In this document: piece by piece, positions 55,786-64,000 of the stretch | Layout of the letters: each line of letters starts with the position of its first letter | Numbering within the stretch: the stretch's first letter is position 1 | Origin: CAVRUZ01 sp963724495 | Lineage (GTDB): Bacteria > Actinomycetota > Actinomycetes > Propionibacteriales > DAIQRJ01 | Reading direction: 5' to 3' | DNA length: 64,000 nucleotides | Assembly: GCA_963724495.1 (NCBI GenBank) | Contig: CAVRUZ010000008.1 | Location: 62,001 to 126,000 of the forward strand | Notes under the pieces: generated by a model | The model's database searches: none | Told to the model about the DNA's origin: nothing | The model's input: the letters and a program-made list of their open reading frames with translations, nothing else | Translations under genes and position numbers: made by a program

Positions 55786-58131
55786 GTGACCGAATCCGCG
55801 CCCCGCCAACTGCTCAGGTGGTTGCGCACGATCGACGACGACCACTTTGCCGCCTTTCTAACCAAACGTCCCGACCTGGTCTCGCCGCTGCCGGTCGACA
55901 TGGACCAGCTCGCCTATCGGGCCTGCACCTCGTCCTCCCTGATTCGGTTGCTCGGCCGGCTGAACCAGGCCCAGATCATCGTCCTCGAGGCGCTGGACAA
56001 GCTCGGTCAGGACGTCACCGAAGCGGCGGTGGCCGAAGCGATCGGCGCTCGGACCGCCGGCGTCGACCTGTCCGAACTGCTCGACGGGCTGCGTGACTAC
56101 GGCCTGGTGTTCGGCGACGAGCGCCTCAGCTGGCCGCCGGAACTGAGCGGCTACCTGTCCCCGTTCACGCCCCGCGCCCAGAGCGCGCACTCGCTGCTGT
56201 ACGCCTACTCACTCGCCCGACTGGAACGGATCGGCGACGACCTGGGCGCACCGCGGCACGTGCCCGACCAGGCGCCGGCTCTCAACCGGATGCGCCAGCT
56301 TGTCGGGCGTATCAGCGGGGTCCTGTCGGTGCCGGCCGAAGTGAACCGGCTGCTGGACGAGGCGGGGCCGCAGGCACGTGTTCTGGCGGGGCAGCTCAGC
56401 GGCCCCGGCGCTTCCAGGATCGCTCTCAACGGCGACTTCCCCACGATCGCGAGCGCCGCCACTCCGGCCGAGGCGCTACTGGCTCGGGCGCTGATCGTCG
56501 AGACCGAACCGGGTGAGGTCACGGTCCCGGTGGAGGTCGGCCGGGCGCTGCTCAGCGGTCCGCTGTCCGATCCCGCCGCCCTCGTCCGCCCACAGCTTCC
56601 TGGCGTCACTCGCGATCCGGCTCTGATCGACCGCACGGCGGTCGGCGCCGCCATCGAGTTCGTCGGGACGGTCGAGCAGCTCCTCGACGCCTGGGCCGAG
56701 CAGCCGGCCGCACCACTGCGATCGGGCGGCATCGGCCAGCGCGAGCTCCGCCGGGTGGCCGCGACCCTGGGTGTCGACGACCAGCACGCCGCCATGGTCA
56801 TCGAGGTGGCCGAGGCAGCCCGCCTGGTCACGTGGGACCCGAGCGGGCGTCGCCCGGGCTGGCAGCCCACCGAGGAGGCACGCCTGTTCGCCGAGCGTGA
56901 CCTGCCCGACCGCTGGTGGCTGCTCGCGCAGTCGTGGATCACGTCGTCGCGCGACAGTGCGCGGGTCGGCGACCGCGACGAGACCGGGAAGCTGCGGGCC
57001 GCACTGTCCGACGGCACCTGGGGCTGGGACATGGCCGACCTGCGCCGGACCGTGCTCGGACTGCTGGCCGAAGGCGAACCCGGGTTCTGCCCCGACCCCT
57101 CGGTGATGGGGGCACAGGTGCGCTGGCTTCGGCCGCGACGGCCGCCCGAACGCGACGACGCCGTCGAGGCGGCCGCCGTGCTCACCGACGCCGCCCGGAT
57201 CGGGCTCACCGCCTTCGGCGGCATCGGGACCGCCGGCCGTGTGCTGCTGACCACCGGCATCGCCGACGACTCGGTGCTGGACCTGTTCCCTCAGCCGACC
57301 GACCAGGTGCTGATCCAGGCCGACCTCACGGCAGTGGCGCCAGGACCGCTCACGCCGGCGGCCGCGCACGTGATGCGCACGATCGCCGACGTGGAGTCGC
57401 GCGGTTCGGCCACCGTGTACCGGTTCTCCACCGGAAGCATCCGGCGGGCCTTCGAGTCCGGTCATCGCGCGACCGAACTGCACGCGCTGCTGGCCGAATA
57501 CGCGGCGACGCCGGTTCCGCAACCCCTCAGCTACCTGATCGACGACGAGGCACGACGCTTCGGCAACCTGGCGGTGGGCAGTGCGCGCAGCTTCGTCCGC
57601 AGCCTCGATCCCGATGGGCTCGCCGCCATCCTCACCGATCCGCAGGCCGCTGACCTGATGCTCACCGAGGTCGACCACAACGTGGCGGTGTCGCCGGTCA
57701 AGCCGTCCTACCTGCTCGACCGACTGCGGGCGCTCGGCCACGGCGTCTCCGACATCGACGCCAACGGTGCCGCACCTCGCCGGCGGTCATCCCGTCCGAC
57801 CACGCTCGACGAGTCGCGGATCCCGCCGGCCGACCAGCGGGTCGCCGACGCCGTCGTCCGGCTCCGGGCCGGCGATCGCCGGATCGAGCCGACGGCCAAG
57901 CCGGGACGCACCGACGAGGAAGTGGCCGACTCGGTGTTGGCCGACCTGTGGCGCCGCATCAAGACCGGTCGCCCGACGTGGATACGCCACTTCGACGATG
58001 CGGGCGACGTCCAGGAGTCCCTGCTCATGCCGCTCAAGGTCGAGGAGGGGCGCCTCTTCGGTTATGACGCTCAGAACCGCCACCAGCGGATCCTCCTGCA
58101 CCGGATCGCCGGGCTGGAACGGCAGGACTAG
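55786..58131 (+). CDS. Helicase-associated (helicase C-terminal-like) domain protein
   Basis: 781-aa protein of the actinobacterial family next to XPB-like helicases (as Rv0862c beside Rv0861c). The N-terminal winged-helix-like repeats (QIIVLEALDKLGQDVTEAAVAEAI) are followed by a central region and VLIQADLTAVAPGPLTP, the helicase-associated domain of about 120 residues, and a C-terminal WYL-like segment (IRHFDDAGDVQESLLMPLKVEEGRLFGYD in two parts). No Walker motifs are present. GTG start with leaderless promoter. It is probably a partner of the downstream helicase in DNA repair; its precise role is not established. Confidence 0.87.
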   Translation: MTESAPRQLLRWLRTIDDDHFAAFLTKRPDLVSPLPVDMDQLAYRACTSSSLIRLLGRLNQAQIIVLEALDKLGQDVTEAAVAEAIGARTAGVDLSELLDGLRDYGLVFGDERLSWPPELSGYLSPFTPRAQSAHSLLYAYSLARLERIGDDLGAPRHVPDQAPALNRMRQLVGRISGVLSVPAEVNRLLDEAGPQARVLAGQLSGPGASRIALNGDFPTIASAATPAEALLARALIVETEPGEVTVPVEVGRALLSGPLSDPAALVRPQLPGVTRDPALIDRTAVGAAIEFVGTVEQLLDAWAEQPAAPLRSGGIGQRELRRVAATLGVDDQHAAMVIEVAEAARLVTWDPSGRRPGWQPTEEARLFAERDLPDRWWLLAQSWITSSRDSARVGDRDETGKLRAALSDGTWGWDMADLRRTVLGLLAEGEPGFCPDPSVMGAQVRWLRPRRPPERDDAVEAAAVLTDAARIGLTAFGGIGTAGRVLLTTGIADDSVLDLFPQPTDQVLIQADLTAVAPGPLTPAAAHVMRTIADVESRGSATVYRFSTGSIRRAFESGHRATELHALLAEYAATPVPQPLSYLIDDEARRFGNLAVGSARSFVRSLDPDGLAAILTDPQAADLMLTEVDHNVAVSPVKPSYLLDRLRALGHGVSDIDANGAAPRRRSSRPTTLDESRIPPADQRVADAVVRLRAGDRRIEPTAKPGRTDEEVADSVLADLWRRIKTGRPTWIRHFDDAGDVQESLLMPLKVEEGRLFGYDAQNRHQRILLHRIAGLERQD

Positions 58132-58194
58132 ACGCTCCCGGTCGGCTGCTGAGCGCCGGCAGCAGGTGTCGGTCCGGTCGGGGAGACTGTCCGG

Positions 58195-59832
58195 ATGACC
58201 GACGGCCCGCTGATCGTGCAGAGCGACAAGACGCTGCTGCTCGAGATCGACCATCCGCGGTCCGACGACTGCCGGCACGCCATCGCGCCGTTCGCGGAAC
58301 TGGAGCGGGCGCCAGAGCATGTGCACACGTATCGCCTGACCCCGTTGGGACTGTGGAACGCACGGGCGGCCGGGCACGACGCCGAACAGGTCATCGACAC
58401 GCTGCTGGAGTTCAGCCGCTACGCAGTGCCGCACGCGGTGCTCATCGACGTCGCCGAGATCATGGCCCGGTACGGGCGGCTTCGGCTGGAGAAGGACCCG
58501 ACCCACGGTCTGGTGCTGATCAGCACCGACCGCGCCGTCCTGGAAGAGGTCATCCGGCAGAAGCGAACCGCCGGCATGCTCGGCGCCCGGCTCGACCCCG
58601 ACACCGTCGTCGTGCACCCGAGCGAGCGGGGCAACCTCAAGCAGCAGCTGTTGAAGATCGGGTGGCCGGCCGAAGACCTCGCCGGCTACGTCAACGGTGA
58701 GGCGCATGCGATCGAGCTGCGGGAGGACGACTGGACGCTCCGCAGATACCAGCGAGAGGCCGCGGAAGCCTTCGCCCACGGTGGGTCCGGTGTGGTGGTT
58801 CTTCCTTGTGGCGCTGGGAAAACGTTGGTCGGTGCGGCCGCCATGGCCTTCGCCGGCGCCACCACGCTGATCCTCGTCACCAACACCGTGGCAGCGCGGC
58901 AGTGGCGAGCCGAACTGATCGCCCGGACCTCCCTGACCGACGAGGAGATCGGCGAGTACTCGGGCCAGCGCAAGGACGTCCGGCCGATCACCATCGCCAC
59001 CTACCAGGTGATGACGGCCCGCCGAAAGGGCGTGTACGCGCACATGGCGCTGCTCGACGCGCGCGACTGGGGCCTGATCGTCTACGACGAGGTGCACCTG
59101 CTGCCCGCACCGATCTTCCGGCTCACGGCCGACATGCAGGCACGACGACGCCTCGGCCTCACGGCCACGCTGGTTCGCGAGGACGGGCGTGAGGGTGACG
59201 TGTTCTCCCTCATCGGACCCAAGCGCTACGACGTGCCCTGGAAGGACATCGAGCAACAGGGCTACATCGCCCCGGCCGACTGCGTCGAGGTGCGGGTCGA
59301 CCTGCCCGACGGTGACCGGCTCGGCTACGCCATGGCCGAGGACACCGACCGCTACCGCCTGGCGGCCAGCACGCCGGAGAAGATGGCCGTGGTCGAACGG
59401 CTCGTCGCCCGCCACCGCGGCGACCAGCAGCTGGTGATCGGGCAGTACCTCGACCAGTTGCACGAGATCGCGGAGCGCCTCGATGCGCCGCTGATCACGG
59501 GTGAGACACGGGTGGCCGAGCGGCAACGGCTGTTCGACGAGTTCCGTGCCGGGCACGTCCCGGTACTGGTGGTCAGCAAGGTCGCGAACTTCTCGATCGA
59601 CCTGCCGGAAGCCGGCGTGGCCATCCAGGTCAGCGGCACCTTCGGCTCCCGGCAGGAGGAGGCGCAGCGGCTTGGCCGGGTGCTCCGCCCGAAGGCCGAC
59701 GGGCGCACGGCGCACTTCTACACAGTGGTCACCCGCGACACGGTCGACAGCGACTTCGCCCAGCACCGGCAGCGATTCCTCGCGGAGCAGGGCTACGCCT
59801 ACTCGATCGTCGACGCCTCCGACGTGAAGTAG
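58195..59832 (+). CDS. XPB/Ssl2-type DNA repair helicase
   Basis: 545-aa SF2 3'-5' DNA helicase. Walker A PCGAGKT is at 204-210, DEVH box at 298-301, the XPB-specific RED motif in GLTATLVREDGRE, motif VI in QEEAQRLGRVLRPK, and an N-terminal damage-recognition-like domain in residues 1-180. ATG at 58195 has GGGGAG upstream. It follows its usual partner by 63 nt and is likely co-transcribed. It ends with the normal YSIVDASDVK-type tail. Confidence 0.94.
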   Translation: MTDGPLIVQSDKTLLLEIDHPRSDDCRHAIAPFAELERAPEHVHTYRLTPLGLWNARAAGHDAEQVIDTLLEFSRYAVPHAVLIDVAEIMARYGRLRLEKDPTHGLVLISTDRAVLEEVIRQKRTAGMLGARLDPDTVVVHPSERGNLKQQLLKIGWPAEDLAGYVNGEAHAIELREDDWTLRRYQREAAEAFAHGGSGVVVLPCGAGKTLVGAAAMAFAGATTLILVTNTVAARQWRAELIARTSLTDEEIGEYSGQRKDVRPITIATYQVMTARRKGVYAHMALLDARDWGLIVYDEVHLLPAPIFRLTADMQARRRLGLTATLVREDGREGDVFSLIGPKRYDVPWKDIEQQGYIAPADCVEVRVDLPDGDRLGYAMAEDTDRYRLAASTPEKMAVVERLVARHRGDQQLVIGQYLDQLHEIAERLDAPLITGETRVAERQRLFDEFRAGHVPVLVVSKVANFSIDLPEAGVAIQVSGTFGSRQEEAQRLGRVLRPKADGRTAHFYTVVTRDTVDSDFAQHRQRFLAEQGYAYSIVDASDVK

Positions 59833-59880
59833 ACAGCGCGTCCTCCGGACCCAGGATGGCTGGCCCGATGTTCGTGCGTG

Positions 59881-61704
59881 CTATCGGCAGCGCGGGATAT
59901 CGGGGTTCCAGCCCGAGAGCCCGTTGGCCAGGTTGAAGTCGGCTGCCCACACGCCGTTCTCAAGCTTGTTCCAGACACTGCTGTCACCCAGCTTCGAGCC
60001 AAGCTTCTGGCACACCGTGTGCGTGAGCGACCCGAGCCGGCGGACGCCGAGCACCGTCGCCGAACCGCTGGGCGCCGAGCGCACGTTCATCTGGCTGCGC
60101 CACGTCTGGTAGACGAACGTGCACTTGGGCAACGGCGCCGAGTACCCGCGGGCCGACGATGTGGTCATGTTCCGGTCGGAGATCCAGTTCCCGTCGGTGA
60201 GCTTGTTCCAGATCGCGTCGCCGTCGTTGGAGATTCCTGTTGTCTGACAGAGGATCCGGACATCACGTGCCCGGCTCCAAGCTCCGGACCAGCTTGGACT
60301 GCGTCGTGGGCGCAGTCCGCACGTTGACCGTCGTCCGGGCGTGGAAGCCGTACGACACGGAAGCCACCATGGCGTCGAGGTAGTTGGAGTCGATCCGGAT
60401 GCTCACGCCGCCGTACGTGGTGGTGTGGTCGCCGCGGTACTGCTTGGCCCGCGCCTGATACTGCCACTGACTCGAGCGACAGGACCTTCTCCGCCGTGGT
60501 CGCCACTCCGTCCCATCGCGCCGTCCAGACGACGTCGGGCCGGGCCTGGGTCGTGCTCTCGTACCGCTGGGCGAGGTTCTCGATCGCCGAGTAGGCACTG
60601 GAGTACACCCCCGCCAGGTAACCGCGGTCGTGCAGCGCACGCACGAAGCCGTCGAGATAGGCCATCGTCGAGGCGACACAGGTCGTGTCGTAGGTGTTGT
60701 AGGCCTCGATGTCGGAGTACAACGTCGAGCCCTTGATAGAGCCCGAGGGCCCTGCCCTGGGACACCGCGTCGGCTCCCTCGGTTCGCCCTTGGGCACGTG
60801 CCGTCGTCGTGTACTTGGAGATGTCGGCCATCCCGGCCTGGTTCGTGCAGTAGGGCTGCAGGCCCACGTAGATCGGCTGCAGGCGCCAGCCCATCTTGGC
60901 GACCGTGCTGACCCACGCGTAGGACAGGTTCCCCCACAGGCACGCGCGGTTGCGACCGCCGATGTAGATCCCGATGGAGCGGAATGGCGACGCGAGCCAG
61001 GCCTCCATCGCACCCGTGGACGGTGAGGCGCAGGTGTCGAATCCCTCGCCCTTGTAGTGCGTGCCCGTCGTCGCCTTCCCGTAGTCGATCTTGTCGGTGA
61101 GCTCAGCCGGGCTGGGTGCGACGTGACGCGGAGGGAAGTCCGACACCTTCTTCATGCTGGCGAGGACCGCCTGCACCGTCTCCGGGTTGGCACCGAAGCT
61201 GGCCAGCGCAGTCACCCGCGCGGCGGCGAACGTCTGCGCGAACTGACCGAGCTGCCGGGCCTGCGCTGTCAGTGCCGGAGCTGTGCCGATGTCCGCGACC
61301 GCCGCCCCGAGGCCGGCCTGGGTACCCCTGAGTGCTGCAGCCGGTGCGAGCAGGAGGGCCTCGGTGTGGCCCTGGATGCGGGCCGGGCAGTCCTGGTCCG
61401 GAGCAGGCGTGCCGAGATAGACCGCGTGGCGGTCGACCCGGACACATGCCCTCGGCGTCTTCGCAAGGTCGACGACCGGCCACGATGCCGGAAAAGTGAC
61501 CGACATGCCCGCGTAGGTGATCGACCGCAGGTCTTCTCCTGGGCGCGCGACGGGCGCCGCCGGCGGAGCGGCCTCAGCAGGTGCGTCTGCGTGTGCGGGG
61601 AGACCGGTGCCGGTGAGAGCAACGGCGGTGACCGACACGGCTGCGAACGTCATCAGCGCTCGATGGCGGCGGCGTGACTGGGGCGAGCGCGGGTCGACCT
61701 GCAC
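59881..61704 (-). CDS. Secreted DUF1906 glycoside-hydrolase-like protein with C-terminal SH3-like domains (frameshifted)
   Basis: About 607-aa exported protein. A basic start and hydrophobic core (ALMTFAAVSVTAVALTG) end in an AHA cleavage site (LPAHADA). A 140-residue spacer follows, then a DUF1906 TIM-barrel (Rv2525c-like): YKGEGFDTCASPSTGAMEAW, SIGIYIGGRNRACLW, GWRLQPIYVGLQPYC, GSTLYSDIEAYNTYD. Two SH3b-type repeats (HARTTVNVRTAPTTQSKLV and MNVRSAPSGSATVLGVR) end the protein. Three frame breaks, near 60745, 60460 and 60262, two in GGG runs. GTG at 61704 follows GGAGG. Likely a cell-wall-associated hydrolase. Confidence 0.83.
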
Positions 61705-61949
61705 GGTGACCTCCAGGAACTGACCAGAGCCTGGCGCTCGTGCTGCCAGCGCGAAGGTCACAGCGGATCGGGACGGCAAGACGACTACTCAAAGTGATGA
61801 GCAATAGACAATCTGTAACAATGGTATCCGCTATTCGGACACATCGCCCATATCATCCGTAACCAGATTGCGGTCGCGCTGCCCGCGATGGTCCGCGTAC
61901 CGTGGATCGGCTCTCGCCAGCACCCACACCATGGACCCGGAGCTGCCGC

Positions 61950-64000
61950 ATGCCTTCTCTTCCCGCCCCGCCGACGTCCGACCCGAACCCAGCAGCGAGC
62001 GATCCGACCCAGACGCTGGCCGCGGAGCAGGAACATCTGTTGTCGGCACGGGCGGCCTTGCGCCAGATGCGCAGTCGGACCGAGAAGCTCGATCCCCAGT
62101 CGACCGGCGACTGGGTGAGCGCGCAGTACCTGGAGACGTTGCTGGAGGTGCGCGCCGAGCAGCTGGTCGACCTGCCCGGCACCCCGCTGTTCTTCGGGCG
62201 GCTCGACTACGCGGACTCCGGCGAGTCAGGCACATCTCCCGGCCACGACGTCGCCGGAGAGGTGTTCCACATCGGCCGGCGGCACGTCGCCGACGAGCAG
62301 GGGCGGCCGCTGGTGATCGACTGGCGCGCGCCCGTGAGCGTCCCGTTCTACCGCGCGTCTCCACGTGTCCCGATGGGCGTCGATCTGCGCCGGCGGTTCG
62401 CGTTCACCGGCGGGGAAATTGTCCGGCTTCGAGGACGAGCCGCTCACCGGGCCGGCGGCGAGCGAACTCGGCCAGACCTCGCACATCCTCACCGACGAAA
62501 TCGAGCGCCCACGAGTCGGCCCGATGCGCGACATCGTCGCGACCATCCAGCCCGAGCAGGACGAGATCGTGCGCGCCGACCTCTCCACCTCCGTGTGCGT
62601 GCAGGGCGCCCCCGGCACCGGCAAGACCGCGGTGGGCCTGCACCGGGCCGCCTTCCTGCTCTACGCCCACCGTGACCAGCTGCGACGGCAGCGCCTGCTG
62701 GTGATCGGGCCCAACGACGCGTTCCTTCGCTACATCGCCGACGTGCTGCCCGCCCTTGGCGAGGTGGATGCGAGCCAGACCACCATCGACGACCTGCTCA
62801 CGACCGTGCGCGGCCGTGGGTCGGCGGCCGCTTCCCGGGGCAAGAGCTCGGCGGTCGTCACCGAGCCGGTGGAGGTCGCGACCCTGAAGGGCGACGCCCG
62901 GATGGCCGAGGTGCTTTCGCGCGCGCTGTGGTCGCGGCTGCGTGAGCCCGACCGCGCGCTGGAGGTGCCGAGAGGGAGCCGCCGGTTCCGGGTGCCGGGC
63001 TACGAGGTGGCCGACACCGTGGCTGCCCTGCGCGATCGAGGAAGCCGGTACGCGACCGGGCGGGAGATGCTGCCGCAGCGGCTCGCCCACGCGGTGCTGC
63101 TGAGGATGGAGGCCGACGGCGACTCCCCCGACGACCGGGTGCAGGGTGCGGTCGCGCGCAGTCGCGAGGTGAAGGCCTACACCGAGCAGATCTGGCCCGC
63201 GGTCAAGCCGCAGCAGGTGCTGTTCGAGCTGTTCACCGACGCCGCCCTACTCGCCCACGCCGCCGAAGGTGTCCTGACGGCCGAGGAGCAGGCAGTCCTG
63301 CGCTGGCCCAAGCCGCCCCGCAGCGTCGCGACAGCGAAGTGGACGGCCGCCGACGCGGCGCTCATCGACGAACTCACCGACCTGCTCGAGCGGACGCCCA
63401 GCCTGGGACACGTGGTGGTGGACGAGGCGCAGGACCTGTCGCCGATGCAGTTGCGCGCGATCGGCCGCCGCTGCACCACCGGCTCGGCCACCGTGCTCGG
63501 CGACCTGGCCCAGGGGACGACACCCTGGGCCTCGGAGTCCTGGGAGCTGGCGCTGGCCCACCTCGGCAAGCCTGAGGCGGTGGTCGAGGAACTCACGCTC
63601 GGCTTCCGCGTGCCCGGCGAGGTGATCGACTACGCCGCCAGGTTGCTGCCTCGCATCGCGCCAGGCCTGGCACCGCCGCGCTCGGTCCGCAGCAGCCGCG
63701 GGGAGCTGATCCACCTCCCCGTGCGCACGGCGGATCTGCTGTCGACGCTGGTCGAGCGGGCCCGCAGCCTGTGCGCGGAGCAACCGGGATCAATCGGACT
63801 GGTGGTGCCGGAAGGTCTGGTCAGCAGGGCGGCGAAGGCGCTGTCCGACGCAGGGCTCGCCCATGCGGTGACCGGAGACGAGGACGACGCGACCTCGCAG
63901 CTCGACCTGGTGCCCGCGCACCTGGCCAAGGGGCTCGAGTTCGACCACGTCATCCTCGCGGAGCCGGCCGAGATCGTGGCCGCTGAGCCGGACCTGCGTA
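61950..64000 (+). CDS. helD: HelD-like RNA-polymerase-associated ATPase/helicase (partial, frameshifted)
   Basis: UvrD/Rep-like SF1 protein of the HelD type, which removes stalled RNA polymerase from DNA. The N-terminal coiled-coil (LAAEQEHLLSARAALRQM) is followed by LVIDWRAPVSVPFYRA; Walker A is QGAPGTGKTAVGLHRAAFL near 62603-62655; the DEAQ box is VVVDEAQDLSPMQLRAI near 63413-63460. A frame break near 62418, an extra A in an AAA run, separates FAFTGG from SGFEDEPLTG. ATG at 61950 has GGAG upstream. The gene runs off the right edge; only the last motifs are missing. Confidence 0.9.

Noticed and set aside
61705..61949. Small gene between the DUF1906 gene and helD
   Set aside because: The stretch is AT-rich for this genome with no frame of coding character; more likely the divergent promoter region.

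Overview
The window is high-GC DNA from an actinomycete-type bacterium. Support for this comes from an IdeR/DtxR-type iron regulator with a TTAGG/CCTAA box, leaderless GTG starts placed 6 nt after TANNNT boxes, a paired helicase-associated/XPB-like helicase locus, an actinobacterial-type HelD, DUF3027 and DUF2530 proteins, mycobacterial-type SerC, and a TreXYZ operon. Nothing seen (no rRNA, no tRNA) fixes the genus. No CRISPR array, insertion sequence or prophage was recognised.

Layout. (1) 1-5022, minus strand: rhamnose catabolism (rhaM, rhaI, a fused rhamnulose-phosphate aldolase/dehydrogenase, rhaB cut by the window edge) behind a perfect LacI-type operator. (2) 5.1-9.8 kb: a one-domain LuxR regulator with its own terminator, a nucleotidyltransferase/ThuA/Gfo-Idh operon, and a divergent LacI regulator. 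(3) 9.8-19.5 kb: GH2 beta-galactosidase, lutABC lactate oxidation, a three-copy 120-bp repeat, ideR, a GNAT enzyme and an S9 peptidase. (4) 19.5-26.9 kb: two divergent sugar operons around one LacI operator, lacI/GH35 beta-galactosidase/2-hydroxyacid dehydrogenase on one side and Gfo-Idh/DUF993/sugar isomerase on the other. (5) 27-34.2 kb: an amino-sugar operon (SIS deaminase-isomerase, ROK kinase, NagA, PfkB kinase, class II aldolase, MFS) with a divergent DeoR regulator. (6) 34.6-45 kb: pdxH, serC, a membrane-anchored molybdopterin oxidoreductase, and treX-treY-treZ. (7) 45-55.7 kb: siderophore-interacting reductase, two MFS carriers, purine permease, DUF2530, metY, CoA-binding protein, DUF3027, cold-shock protein, larE. 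(8) 55.8-64 kb: the helicase pair, a secreted DUF1906/SH3 protein and the start of helD.

Most of the window is accessory carbohydrate catabolism assembled from compact operons whose genes overlap by 4 nt (ATGA or GTGA), next to core metabolic and nucleic-acid genes. About twenty single-nucleotide frame breaks fall inside otherwise well-conserved genes, several in short homopolymers. They look like assembly indel errors rather than real gene decay, so broken genes are listed here at their full extent. A dispersed intergenic repeat with CATGCA/TGCATG ends occurs at three places (15.6, 26.9 and 51.7 kb) and is the least explained structure in the window.
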